Assembly (NCBI GenBank): GCA_002118135.1
Contig: BDIU01000280.1
Coordinates: forward strand, 186,001-250,000
Direction: 5' to 3'
Length of the DNA stretch: 64,000 bases
Source of the DNA: Trebouxia sp. TZW2008
Taxonomy: Eukaryota > Chlorophyta > Trebouxiophyceae > Trebouxiales > Trebouxiaceae
The notes under the pieces are model-generated. The model made no database searches, was not told where the DNA came from, and worked only from the letters and a program-made list of their open reading frames with translations. A program made the position numbers and the translations under genes. Below are positions 32,401 to 44,200 of the stretch, piece after piece. Numbering within the stretch: the first letter of the stretch is position 1; every line of letters begins with the position of its first letter.

Positions 32401-35400
32401 CAGTGACAACAAGGCCACAGGAGTACTGGGGGTTGATGGTTGGGACTGTCAGGGCCGCCACTTGGTTACATGGTCCACCAAAACCAAATGGGCTCTGCAA
32501 CGCAGTGTACCAATGTCAATGCAAAATCATTTGCATAGTGTTTGGATGCAAGGTGTTGAGGTGGCAGTGCGACAGCAGCAGAGCTTGACAGCAATGCATC
32601 GCTTCCTTGGGCTTGATACTGTCTGAACACTCAAACGTAGCGTATTCGCTTTGACTCCTGGCGGCTGTGCACCTGTGGCTGCAGTATTGGCGAGCAGGCA
32701 GTGCAAGCTGCAAGGCACATACGCAGCAAAGACTGCTGGGCAGGGGCATTGAGAGCGGCGCAGGGGTATGAGCAGGGGGAGGGGCAGAAAAAGGACTTAC
32801 TGGAATGGTGCACACTCCACCTTGGTAGGTGACGCTGTTCACGCCGCTGGTGCTGCCACTGATCACCACATTGGCTGCAATGCAAGCACAGCATTGAGGC
32901 CATGTTTCTGAGTCAGTGTCATGCGCTTCAGGCATGCAAGGCAGACATGGCATCAGATTGAAGCTGCTGTTGTCATTTCGGTTTGAGTTCCTGCAGGCAT
33001 CGCATGCAACAGATAGCTATGCATGCTAGTCACATGTCATTGCATGTAAGCAGAAGGGGGTTGCAACAGCTGGCTGACATGAGTGACCCTTCTTGATGAT
33101 GGCAAATGATCCGCAGATGGTGTTTGACAGAGCTTGTCCCTGAGTTGGTGGTGCAGATGCTCATGGGAAGTCCACCATCAGAGCCAGCACCAAATGCAGC
33201 AAAATTGGCAGCGCAATTGTGTCAAATGCCACGGCAGTCAAAGCTTACGGTTGTCATTTCTGAGGTACACATTGGAGACTCCCTGCAGGTCCACTTGCAC
33301 GCTTGTGTTGGTGCCCAAGACATATACGCTACCTGTGCCCGATGAGGCAATGGTCGTGTTGCCAATGGTCCCATTCACCAGCACACTTCCAGTCCTGCCG
33401 CAGCAATCAAGGATGCTTGTTCATGTAAAAATAGAATTGGGCCATGCACACATACTGTGAACAGGTCTATACATTCAGCAGACCGTTGAGCCCTTAGCAG
33501 CAGCCAAGCATTGAATGAGATCAGTGGGGGTGTTGCCAATGATTCCAATAATCATCAAACTTGCCGTCCTGCAGAAATGCAGCAGCACTTGGTGTTTCAA
33601 ACAAGGTCAGTAATGCTGGTGATACTGACTACCAGTTCTACAGCAGCACTTATTGAGCAGTGTGCAGCCCAAACAGCCTCAAGGCATTACTGCCATTTTA
33701 GTGATAGCAGCAGCCAGTTGTCCTTGCCTGTCTTGCGCATGGTCGCACTTGGGGCATGTCAGTGGAATTCATTTGTGTCAACATGCTGTAAGCACTGCAG
33801 ACTCAACAGACTCATGCTTCTGTGCCTGGGCAGTCACTGGGCAGAGTTCACATGTCCTGTCATGCAGCTGCTGTGTATATGGGAACCAGTATGAACACTG
33901 TTGCTGCACAGAATGGCACGCAAGTTGCCATGATGCTGCTGGAATTTGATGCAGATCTCATGGCAGTCTGCACTAACAGAGACAAGCCTGAGCAGTCTCC
34001 TGCAGTCAAGTGTGATGGCAGAATCAGTGAAGGCCTATACTGCTGAGGTTAAGTGCTTTGACAGCGTGAGTCCCCAAGAGCATGTTTGTGACCATGGCAT
34101 GAAAGCTAGATGATGATTGCTGTCTAGCCTTCATCACCTGGATGCAGCAACGCTCACAGGCACTTGTGCATTCCTTCTACCCCAGCAGCAGACATCAACG
34201 CAGGTCCGATCAGAGTCTGTATCAAGACAACAGCTTGGGCAGAAGCATGCTGCCAAGTATAGTGGCAAATATTATGCAAGCCTGATGCTGGGGTTGAGTG
34301 CCTTGACAGCATGAGTCCCTAGGAGCGCACTTGCAGTCATGCCATGAAAGCTAGAGGGTGATTGCCATCTAGCCTTCATGACCTGGACGCAATGGTGGTC
34401 ACAGGCACTTGAGCATTTCCTCTGCCCCAGCAGCAGACATCAATGCAGGTCTGATCAAGGTCTGCATCAAGAAGACAGCCTGAGCGATTGCATGCAGCCA
34501 AGGGCAAACGTGTGCAGCCAAGTCGGTGGCAGAACCCGTGAGGGCCTACTGCTGAGGCTAAGTGCCTTGACAGCGTGAGTCCCTAGGAGCGCGTTTGCAG
34601 TTATGCCATGAAAGCTAGAGGGTGATCACCGTCTAGCCATTATGGCAAGCCTGCAGATGCGCTCATAGGTTTCAAAGCCTCACGCTGCAATGTCAAGTGA
34701 CTGTCAGTGTCAGTCACTCAACCAGCTTACAATGGGCAGTCTTACAGCCTGTTTGCAATCATGACATGAAAGCTAGATGGTGATTGCCGTCTAGCTGTCA
34801 TAGCATGGCTGCCTCTGCACTCATGGCCATCAGTTTCTGCCAGTGTTGTAGTCAGTGTGCGTCAGCACAAGTAACCTACCCAGAATGTGCAGTGGACACG
34901 ATAGCTGAATGGTCAGCTGTAAACCCCAGAATGCTTTGACAGATTATTGTCAACATCAGTCAGAACTCATCAAGGGTGGGCGATGCACAGTGTGTCATGT
35001 CACTCTGGATGGTGACTGTTAGCAAAAGTGACTCTCGTAGGGTTTTCAATGGACACATTGCCAGCGGTGATGCCTAGAACATACACCTGGCCAGATGAGA
35101 AAGTAGAGGAGACTCCAAAGGATGTGCTGTTGAAGCCACTCTGCACTGTGACTGTCAGCAGAAGCGACTCACCCAGAGTTTGCAATGGACAGATTGCCAG
35201 CGGTGATACCCAGGACATACACCTGGCCTGATGAGAAAGCCGATGACAATTGAGCTGTTGAAGCCGCTTTGCACTGTGACTGTCACCAAAAATGACTCAC
35301 CCAGAATTTGCAATGGACAGATTGCCAGCCGTGCTGTCTCATAGACCTGGCCTGGTGAGAAAGTAGAGGTCAGTCCAAAGGTTGTGCTGTTGAAGCCACT

Positions 35401-37120
35401 CTGCACTGTGACTGTCGGCAGAAGCAACTCACCCAGAGTTTGCAATGGACAGATTGCCAGCGGTGATGCCTAGAACATAGCCCTGGCCAGATGAGAAAGG
35501 AGAGGACACTCCGAAGGTTGGATTGTCCAAGCCACTTTGCACTGTGACTGAGGTGATTGTCAGCGTAAGTGACTCACCCAGAGTTTGCAATGGACAGATT
35601 GCCGGCGGTGATGCCTAGAACATACACCTGGCCTGATGAGAAAGGGGAGGACACTCCGAAGGTTGGGCTGTTGAAGCCACTCTGTACTGTGACTGTGGAA
35701 GCTGGCGAGCTCAGGATCAGGCCTGACAGTTGGTCTGCTGGCAATGCAACCTGCAGATACCAGTGTATCAAGCATCAGCAGTGTGAGCAGACTATACTTT
35801 CAAAGGCAAAGGCTTTTCTCAATCACTAGATCTAGGGCTGAGATCAGAATCAGGCCCAGCAGTTGGTCTGCTGGCAGTGCGACCTGCAGACATCAATCTA
35901 TCAAACATCACCAGTGTGATCAAACCATGCTTCTCAATGCAGAGGCACTTCTCAGGCCCTAGATTTAGGGCTGAGCCCAACATCAGGCCTGCAAGTTGGT
36001 CTGCTGGCAGTGCAATCTGCGGATATCTAGTTTGTCAGTTTGACAGACAATAGCAGTACGATCAGACCATGACTTCAAAGCCACTGCTCCAGCACCAGAG
36101 CTTGAAGTAGCATATGGCCTGACAGCTGTTGTGCTGGCAATGCAGCCTGCCTGCAGGTACCAGCGGTGTCAGCAGGTGAGGCTCCCATGTGCTTTGGCTA
36201 AGGCCGCCTCATGTGCTTTGGCTAAGGCCGCCTCATGTGCTTTGGCTAAGGCCGCCTCATGTGCTTTGGCTAAGGCCGCATCAAAGTATCAGCAGCATGA
36301 TCAGGAACATGCATCAAAGGCACTTTCCAATTGGAAACCACTCAAGCTCAAGGTAGCATCAAGCATAAAAGTTGCTCCGGCAATGCCGCCTGCAGACATC
36401 AGCAGTGTCATCAGGTTATGCTCCCATGTGCTTTGATTAGGGGCGCAAGTTTGCCAGCTAGCATGCAATCAAGGATTTTTTGAGTCCTGGGTGAAGGGTC
36501 AGATGTGACTCATCAGGCTTTCTGACTGAACTTGCAGGGTGACACACTGACTTTTGAAAGCATAATAACAAGTGTGTGATGCAGACTTTTGCATGCTGAT
36601 GAGTCTCAACTGTTTGCTGGCTAGGTGCACATAATGCAGCAGTTGCTGATCAGTGTGTGCTTGAGGCCACCAGCACAACTGGGACAGATTCTGCTCAGTA
36701 TCTGCTCCTGATGTGCTGGTGGCATCAAGCGCACAATGGTCATGAGCACCAAGACCAGGGCCACAATGAGCTGTCTTGACTTACTTGAAGTGAGATGCTT
36801 GTGCTGGTGCTGAAGTTGCCGTTGCTCTGTAGCTGCAGGGTGCCGTTCGCCACGACGGGAACGAGGGCTTGCAAGACGCTTGGTTCCGCTTGGCCGGTGA
36901 CAGTGTAGTTGGTGCCATTGCTCGGCACAATAAGCACGTTCACGGGAACGCACACCTGGATGGTGCTGAAAGGCTGTGTCCCGACCACCGCGATAGGCAA
37001 TGCCGCAGAAGGAGCTGCGGCTGGCACTGAGGCCGTGTCCGGAAAGTTGATCTGAGCGCTTGCGGGTGCAGCTGCCAGCGCAGCAACGCACAGTGCGACT
37101 GCCAGAAAGCGGCAGCTCAT
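29492..37120 (-). CDS. Secreted GIN-domain-like (DUF2807-like) protein 1
   Basis: Nine minus-strand exons join in phase: 36785-37120, 35578-35750, 33249-33394, 32801-32874, 32380-32494, 31835-31930, 30834-31018, 30349-30523, 29492-29616; about 474 residues. A signal peptide is clear (MSCRFLAVALCVAALAAAPASA, residues 1-22). It is followed by a repetitive beta-rich region with PFSTIQVCVPVNVLI, LP.DQLSGLI, SGQVYVLGITAGNLSIANSG and SGVNSVTYQGG, the pattern of the GIN/DUF2807 beta-helix domain known from bacterial surface proteins. The second half is Ser/Ala/Gly-rich, with paired Cys segments (NPQYSCGLVVTGNFTC). A secreted wall or matrix protein is likely; its partner is unknown. Protein 2 at 45494-51032 is a paralogue with matching intron phases. 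Confidence 0.8.
29617..30010 (-). repeat. Acceptor-side exon-copy array, GIN protein 1 exon 9
   Basis: Two copies of the exon 9 start lie ~195 bp apart, near 29755-29812 and 29960-30010. In minus sense they repeat GGGTCTGAGCCCCAGCA with a preceding TAC/TAG acceptor. The plus strand of these units yields an apparent protein VLVEVLGLRPVAHHT, which I judge a shadow. Confidence 0.75.
30222..30305 (-). repeat. Donor-side copy, GIN protein 1 exon 8
   Basis: Minus-sense text repeats parts of exon 8 (GGGACCATGTCTTCAATTGG, GCTGTTGCATCTGCAGT) and ends in a CACAG/GTGACT donor. Confidence 0.65.
31090..31370 (-). repeat. Acceptor-side exon-copy array, GIN protein 1 exon 7
   Basis: Two copies of the exon 7 start (AAVATGTxSATAVG..QAALA..FNNGQ) lie at about 31095-31200 and 31255-31365, each with a TGCAG acceptor. 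The real exon (30834-31018) is the only one that continues to the donor after KLKQ. Confidence 0.85.
34040..34835. repeat. Tandem repeat with conserved hairpin in GIN protein 1 intron 2
   Basis: Units of ~160-260 bp each contain a near-palindrome: GCTAGAnGGTGAT, then nnCnnTCTAGC, flanked by CATGAAA and TCATG. Copies are centred near 34120, 34365, 34622 and 34782. The phrase TGACAGCGTGAGTCCCTAGG also recurs three times. The stem (GCTAGA/TCTAGC plus flanks) is kept while the loop varies slightly. It may be an exon-3 array decayed beyond recognition or an independent structured element. Confidence 0.7.
34985..35577 (-). repeat. Donor-side exon-copy array, GIN protein 1 exon 2
   Basis: Four copies of the exon 2 end plus donor lie downstream of it in transcript sense, spaced ~125-145 bp (donor ends near 35043, 35170, 35305 and 35432). 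They encode QSGFNSTxFGVSSTFSSGQV(YVLGITAGN) variants and keep a CTGGGTGAGT or similar donor. Two encode altered ends (for example YETARLAI). Confidence 0.85.
35751..36180 (-). repeat. Acceptor-side exon-copy array, GIN protein 1 exon 2
   Basis: Copies of the exon 2 start (TCTGCAG acceptor, then GTTGCATTGCCAGCAGACCA-like) lie near 35830-35895, 35960-36025 and 36110-36160, spaced ~125 bp. A further fragment is near 36365-36425. Exon 2 therefore carries arrays on both sides. Confidence 0.8.
36186..36281 (+). repeat. 24-bp minisatellite, four near-perfect copies
   Basis: CATGTGCTTTGGCTAAGGCC plus GCCT repeated four times head to tail, inside intron 1 of GIN protein 1. The copies are identical except for the last base or two, so this is a recent expansion. 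Confidence 0.95.
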
Positions 37121-38157
37121 AGCGTACAGCTCGGTAAGGGGTCCAGTGCACAAGCTGTGTTTGGCTGGCGTGATTTAGCGCGGCGGTGTGCGTGAGACAG
37201 CAACCGAAGAGGCTTTTGCAATTGGCTTATTGTGCTGGTGGTTCTGTCATAATGACAGCTGCTTGTAGCTGCAAGACAGGTTGATGAGAAGGATCCGACA
37301 CGTGTGCAAGACCATGACAGAAGATACACTCAACCGGCACGCTGGCGCAGCATCGGCGGCTTCCATAGTACCCTTCCAAGCTTTTCTGCCAATCGGTTCT
37401 GACAAGCACAACTACGCGTGTGTGTCTGCAGACCGCTTGTCTTGATCTCTCGGACCGGTGACAGGCGCTGCAAAGCCAGCACGACAGGACAAGACCCACA
37501 GTCATTGAGGAACTGTTACAATGGCACTTGCAGTAAATGGCTACATGCACAGTCCTCGCTTTGCTGCGCGCTGATGCATGCTAAATAGCGTGTATCGTCC
37601 GTAGGAACGAAATTATGGCCACAGTCATGACCAGCGCTAGCATGCAAAACGCCATGCCATGATGAGAACCTCATTGAGATGACCCAAATGCCACCGCAAA
37701 GCAAAGCGAGGACTCTGAACTTCAGGATTCGGAATGACAAGCACAAATCTAAATCTACAGCTTTGACACGCCCTGAGAGTATGGCTAGAATGACTGATCT
37801 ACTTGCGGTTCAACAGTCTGTTCAGGTGAACATCTGCAAACCCCATAGCCAGCCTAATCTTCACGGTTACAGCACACCATCAGTACACTAGGTGATCTGA
37901 AGACAAGCAAACTTGCAATTGTTGTACACAGCCTGCCTGCCTCAACAAAGCACAATAACATTTCCTGCTTGCAAAAGCCATAGCCGTGCTCGACAATGCT
38001 TACACTCTGCTGCGCACCAAACATGAGGCCTGCTTGGCTCATACAATGCTGTCAGACTTCACTTTCTGTAGACTCGCTATTTGAAGATCCGGCTTGCAAC
38101 TTGCTTGCTAACAGTTCTGCTTATGTATTGAAACACCCTCGCTGACACTTCATTCCA
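37121..38157. other. Intergenic region upstream of GIN protein 1
   Basis: Lies between the start of GIN protein 1 and the stop of the SPX-MFS gene (both minus), so it holds the promoter of the former and the 3' end of the latter. The part just above 37120 is CG-richer. No exon, RNA or repeat is recognised. Confidence 0.4.
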
Positions 38158-41100
38158 TCATGCTGCCAAGCGCTTCCAAATAGCCAACATGTACCCCAAA
38201 TTGCTGACTGTCAAAAAGCCCATCAAGCCAAACAGCAAGAACCCAAAGCGGTACACCTCACTGTCAGTTGCCACGCCTGTGATCTTGCTCACAAGGGACA
38301 GACACAAGTTGCCAGTTAGCCGTCCAAGCGTGCCTGCCTCTGTTGACATGAGCCCAGCATTCCACGTGCCTTTGGCTAAGCTGGGGTGCATGATCTTGCT
38401 CATAAGACTCATGCCTGATCCCTCCAAGATCACTGTGCACATGAACACCAGTGTACCGCCAAGGAAGTACATCCAGATTGGGCGGCCACCGCACATCAGC
38501 AGTCCACAGCCCACAGCTGTGATGAACAAAGTGACGGCATTCAAGCCGCGGTCGCTGACAAGGTCTGAGATCTGTCCCACTGCGGTGTTGACTGGAATGA
38601 CAGTGATGCCAAACACTGCTAGCATTAACCCTGCTTGTGATGAGGTCCATCCGTACAGCTTCCCTGAGAAAAGGGGTAAGCTGTCCAAGTACGCTTGCTG
38701 CACCAGCTTCAACAGGAAGAGGATACAGAAAGTACAGATCATGGGCTGCACTGTGCTCTGCCATGTGGGTATCCTGGGGTCCCCCTTGGGGGGCTTCATG
38801 GGTGACACATAGCTTGGGGTGATCTGTCCGCCTGTGTGTCCATTTTCTAGTTGCCCTGGGGATGATGGCTCTTCTGTCAGCAGAGGCTGCTGCAGCGTTG
38901 ACTCTGGAATGCTGTCCTTGCTGTGGTCAATTGAGTCAGCCCTGCAATTGCGTTGAATTTGAACGTGCTACCCAGACACATCATATCGCTGTGTTGCAGA
39001 CTGCATCAATGAGCGCAAACACATGCAGCACGTAGAGCACTGACATGCAGTGAGGCAGGAAGCATTGCACTTTGAATGACAAACAACTGATCTCGAGGCA
39101 GACCTACCAACACACGCACAGACAGACAGACAGACAGATAGATAGACAGACAGACAGACACACAGACAGACGGCTGGACAGAAGGACGGATGGACGGACG
39201 GACGGACAGACAGACAGACACAGACAGACAGACACAGACAGACAGAGAGAGATTGATGCAAAATGGTCATGAAGATTAGGATGCATCAGTGTAAGTTTGC
39301 GCATATAGACAAATCAGACAGACGGACCAACAGACAGACAGCCAGAGTGACCAACAGCCAGAGAGACAGACAGACAGACAGCCAGACATAAAGATGGAGG
39401 ATGGACAGACAGACAGACAGACAGACAGATAGGTCTCGAAAAGGGACCATCGTCACAAGGCAAAAGTGTGCATCAATGTGAGCAAAGCAGTCAGGCCATT
39501 GCATACCTAACAGGTGGCTCTTTGAAGAAGAAGACTGTCACAGCCAGGAACACAAGCCAGATCAGGCTCATTATGTATGCCCCTGCTGTGATGGGGTTGA
39601 ATGTGACGTAACCCAGTTGAATGGTTGGGACTCTGGACATTGGCACCGCCAGCAATGGCCCTAGGGCCATTCCAGCTGCACTACATGTCACAAAGGCTGC
39701 ATACACACAAACACAATCAGGTCAGCTTGACAGTTTGTGCTTGCTGGGATGGGGTGGAATGTGATGGGGCACAGTTGAATGGTTGGGGCTGCTTCAGCTG
39801 CATAGGTGGTCTCAGAATAGACACATAGCGGTGCAGTTAGGCAATCAAGGCAGTCAGCCTATACTGGCTAGTTCACATCAATGTGCTCTAACCCACAAGA
39901 AACTAAATGACAGTAGGAGAACAAGGCATCGATGACAAGTGGCTAGCAGATGCAGAGGGTGATCCAGGCACAGTGTGTTGCTATGCCAGACACATGCCAG
40001 TCCATGTAGGCTTAACACCATCTGACGCTGCTGTTCATGCATGCTTCTCGACAACAAAAGCGAAGGTAGCAGAACCAAAACAAGCGTACAGGCAGAAGCA
40101 GAAGCATGCACAAGAATAAGCATGGCTGACTGACCTGCACTGGCCTTAGTGCGGGCAGCTTTCCTGACAAAATCTGCAATGTAGCGCCGATTCACGGTCC
40201 TCGCAGAGCCTGCAACAGCATTTTCAAATTCAGTTATAAGATCAACAGTGATGACATTGTGATACCTAAAGCTTTTTGGACAGAGTCTGCAATGAAGCGC
40301 CAGTCTACGCTTTCAGCAGCTTTGGCATCAGTGAGAGCTGTGTATCTCAAAAGCGACTGAGTACTGCTAGTTCCCATTCAGGAGCACGTAAACATAAGCA
40401 AGCCACAATGACAGCACATTGTGATAGCAAGTAGGTGAACAGCTTGGACTATCAAGCAGCATGCAGTGAAGCTGGCCGGATGAGACAAATTAAAGCTTCC
40501 CTCTGGTCAGTATTTGTGACAAATATTTGATAGGCACAAATAAGTGGTACATGCTAGCAGCAACTGTGAGTGGGTGAGTACTGTACTTATCAGTGCAGCA
40601 GGTGGTGAAGCAGTGGAAGGTTTACCAAGGCCAGTAAGCAACCTTGCAGCCATCAGGATGGACAGCCATTTGGTGTCATAGCCGATACAGTACAGAGCAT
40701 TGCCCAGGATGCAGGCAATGGCACTGCTGATGAGAGGCGCCTTGAAACTAGAGTTGGTCCATACACTGTACCCTGCAGTGATCAGCATCGCGTGTCAAAA
40801 AGCAAGCATGATTTGATTTGTTTGCAATGGCATTGCTGAAGAGGGTTGCCTTGAAACTTGAGTTGATCCACATCCTGATTCCGGCAACAGGATGATTACT
40901 TGACAGCGTTTTGGTGTCATACTCAATGCAGTAAAGAGCATTGCCAAAGATGCAGGCGATGGCACTGCTGGTCAGAGGCGCCTTGACCTTGAAATTTGTC
41001 ATACACTGTACCTTGCAATGATGAATATCACAGGTCAGAGAAAACGCATGACGCAGCAGCAGCAGCAGCAGAATATGTCAGAGGAGCTGCATAACACAGC

Positions 41101-41240
41101 AGCGTCAGCAGCAGCAGCAGCAACAACAACACAGCAGCATACGGCAGGGAAGATGTATAATACAGAAGCAGCAGCAGCAGCAGCAGCAGCAAGGGCAGCA
41201 GCAGCAACACCAGCAGCATATGTCAGGGAAAATGTATGAT

Positions 41241-41272
<32 letters not shown>

Positions 41273-44200
41273 ACTGGATGATTCACAATAGCCTTGTACT
41301 GGCAAGGAAAATTTTGAGATGCATAAGAGACACACATTATAGGAGCTGAAATGACTCAATTGCTTCAAAACAAGAAAACCATAGGTATTGTTGTGAGTGT
41401 GATGTGTACTCACCTATGGTGCCAGGAATGGAGGCAACATCACAGCACCCAATCACAACACCCGCCATTGTGACTGCTGCCCCAATGTCGATCAGATAGT
41501 CCTCAATGTTTGGCAGTACCAGCTGGTAGTTTGCCTGCAGGCAGTTGCAACCACATGTCAATAGCACTGATGACTAATTGCAGAGGCACATTGACATCGC
41601 TGACACTGATCACTCTGGGTATTTTGATCAATCGATGCACGTGGACATTGCCAAGTTCTGCCAAATGAGGAGTCATGTTCATTTGTTTATTCTCAACATA
41701 TGCTAGACAGCCTCAGCAGGCCCAGCTAGGTACATACTGGAGCAATCAGCTGTCTCCGACCAGTGGTATCCTGAACCATTTGACTGTGCATCAAAGGTCA
41801 CACAAGGAGCCCGCAACAGATATGATAACAGGAGTCTGAGCACGCACAGTGTGAGCTAAGCCACTTAAGAATCAGCACCAGACCAGCCCACAGCTAACAT
41901 ACGTGTACGTCCAATACTTGACAACGCTTGGTAGGACATAGCAAGCATTGTCGCATCTGATTGCATCTTCTTGCAAAACCGACAACGGGCGATGTGCCTC
42001 ACCATGTACAGCCCTGAGCTGAGGCAGTTCAGCACAAGCCCCAGAGTGGTGGCCACAGCTAGCACATCAGTGGGAGCAGGCTCAAAGATACCAGCTCTGC
42101 GCTCATGTAAGTCAAGGCCACGCAATGCTTTGCATGGCACTTCCCTGATTTTGTGGCTTTCACAACAAAGTAGGGTAGTTGACTCGCCATGTACAGCCCT
42201 GAGCTGAGGCAGTTCAGCACAAGCCCCAGGGTGGTGGCCACGGCCAGCTCATCAGTGGGAGCAGGCTCAAAGATACCAGCTCTGCGCTCATTCCAGTCAA
42301 GACCATGCACCAGCAAGGCATTGCGCTGAGCCAGCTTTTCCCAGTCATCCATGCTGCAGCAGCAAAAGTGTTTGTTCTACATTGTGTTTCTTTACAGACC
42401 AGCATGCGCCCAGTGGGTTGCTGTGCAGGGTCTACAGAGGAGAAGTTTCAGCTGTTGTTTGTTGTTGTTGTTGTACTTGTTTTCAGAGCTTGATTGCATT
42501 GATGCCAGAATGTGCACACATGAGCAGCTGGTGAAAGTCCAGAGATGAGCCTGAAGACTGCTATGAGCTTTGACAGTTGTGAGACATCTTCCATCATGCA
42601 AGCGATTCCTGTTTTTGGCATCTCAGTATGAGCAACCATGCCTGCAAGTGAGCAGGCATGGCGTGACAATACTTGTCCATCAGAGCAAGATACCACTCCT
42701 AAATCTGAAATGTCATCTATGTTACGCACAGGTACCTAGACATCCCAGCTGCTGGTGTTTCAAGCCGTGATGAATATTTGAGCACAAGCAAAGCAGGACG
42801 TCCAGCATTATGCAATCTGACATTGCGCCTGTTGCAGAAAATCACCTCTTGAGAACATTCTCAATCTCTGTGCCCATATCTCCATGTGCCACAGCGCCTG
42901 CCAAGTCTGGAGAGCTCTCCTTCAACAGACTGGACCTCCACCCTCTCAGCTTTGCATAATGATGCTTCACCTACAGTCACAGTCACAGAGTTTTCAAGCT
43001 TTCAGCGCCCTGTTCAACACACGGCAATGCTGATGTTGCAATGCCATCATGGAGTGTCAACACCTGGTATTGCATTTAGGTCAAAAACATGATTGCTTAG
43101 AGACAGCCATCTGCTGCTGGATGGCTAGGCTGGGTTTGAGATCTGTCAGAGGTGCATGTGAATGCTGTATAAATTGACCTGGGTTCAGAGAGCAATGCAC
43201 CCTGGCAGCAGCTGTGACCAGCACCTTGTGAGAGAGAGAGACAGAAGTGATTGAAAGCAGTTGATGGCTTCTTGATTGGATCAGTGAGTGGACCAGTGGT
43301 GAGTGACGAAGTGGGTGAGCTAGTGCGTGCGTGCATACAGGTTGCACCGGCGAGTGTGCGAGCAGGAGAGTGAGCAAACGAGTCAAGTTTAATACCTTGG
43401 CAGCAGATGTGACCAGCACCTTGTGAGTGGACATGTCGTCCAGCTGCTCTGACACGTTGGCTGGCAGGAAAGTACCCTGCACAAGCCACACATGCAGAAT
43501 TTAACACGGTCCAAGAAAAAGCACGAGCAAGAGTGTCAAGCCTCTACAAGACAAGCAGAGTTCAGACTGCAAAACAAGCTGCCTGTTGTGCAAGTCCCAT
43601 GGCATGTGCACTGGGCAATGCAGCTTTGGGCACCAATATGATGCGATGAATCGTGTTGATGCAATCAAAATTATGAAGTCCCCGTTGGGTGCATAAGTTC
43701 AAGCACACAGTTCGCGAGCATGATTTCAGTGTTGCCAGCTTGTGTACAGCTCATCAACTGCAATGCCATAGGTGACTGAATGCAGAGTAACTGACTGCAA
43801 GCTGTCGCAGAGTGATGGGCTGCACTGATGTTGCACAGCACTCTGATGAACTTGAACGGCAATGCGGTACCTGCATCATCTTCCATCCAGGTTCATGGGG
43901 ATGCTGAATCTCAAGGGCCAGGAAGCCTGGAGAGGGCTTAGTAGGTTCCACATGCTTTGCAAATTTCTTCAGGATTTTGCGAATGCCTTGCATATTGAGG
44001 CTGACATACTGCAGCAAGTCTGTGATACGCTTTGCAACTGATTGCAACTCCTCTATTTTGTCATCGACTCTGTGTAGCTTCTGTTCAGTGTCAAGCTCTT
44101 CAGAATCCATGACTGCTCCTTGGAAGTGATCAAAGGACTCTTCACCATTTTGCAACTCTTGTTTGATGCTGGTGGAGACATCAGCGTAGAAGGAAAGCAC

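Noticed and set aside
38189..38812. 207-codon plus-strand open frame
   Set aside because: It is exactly antisense to the last exon of the SPX-MFS gene, whose product matches the family; the plus frame has no family resemblance.
39072..39430. Open frames of TDRQ or SVCLSV repeats
   Set aside because: Products of the GACA microsatellite on either strand, inside an intron.
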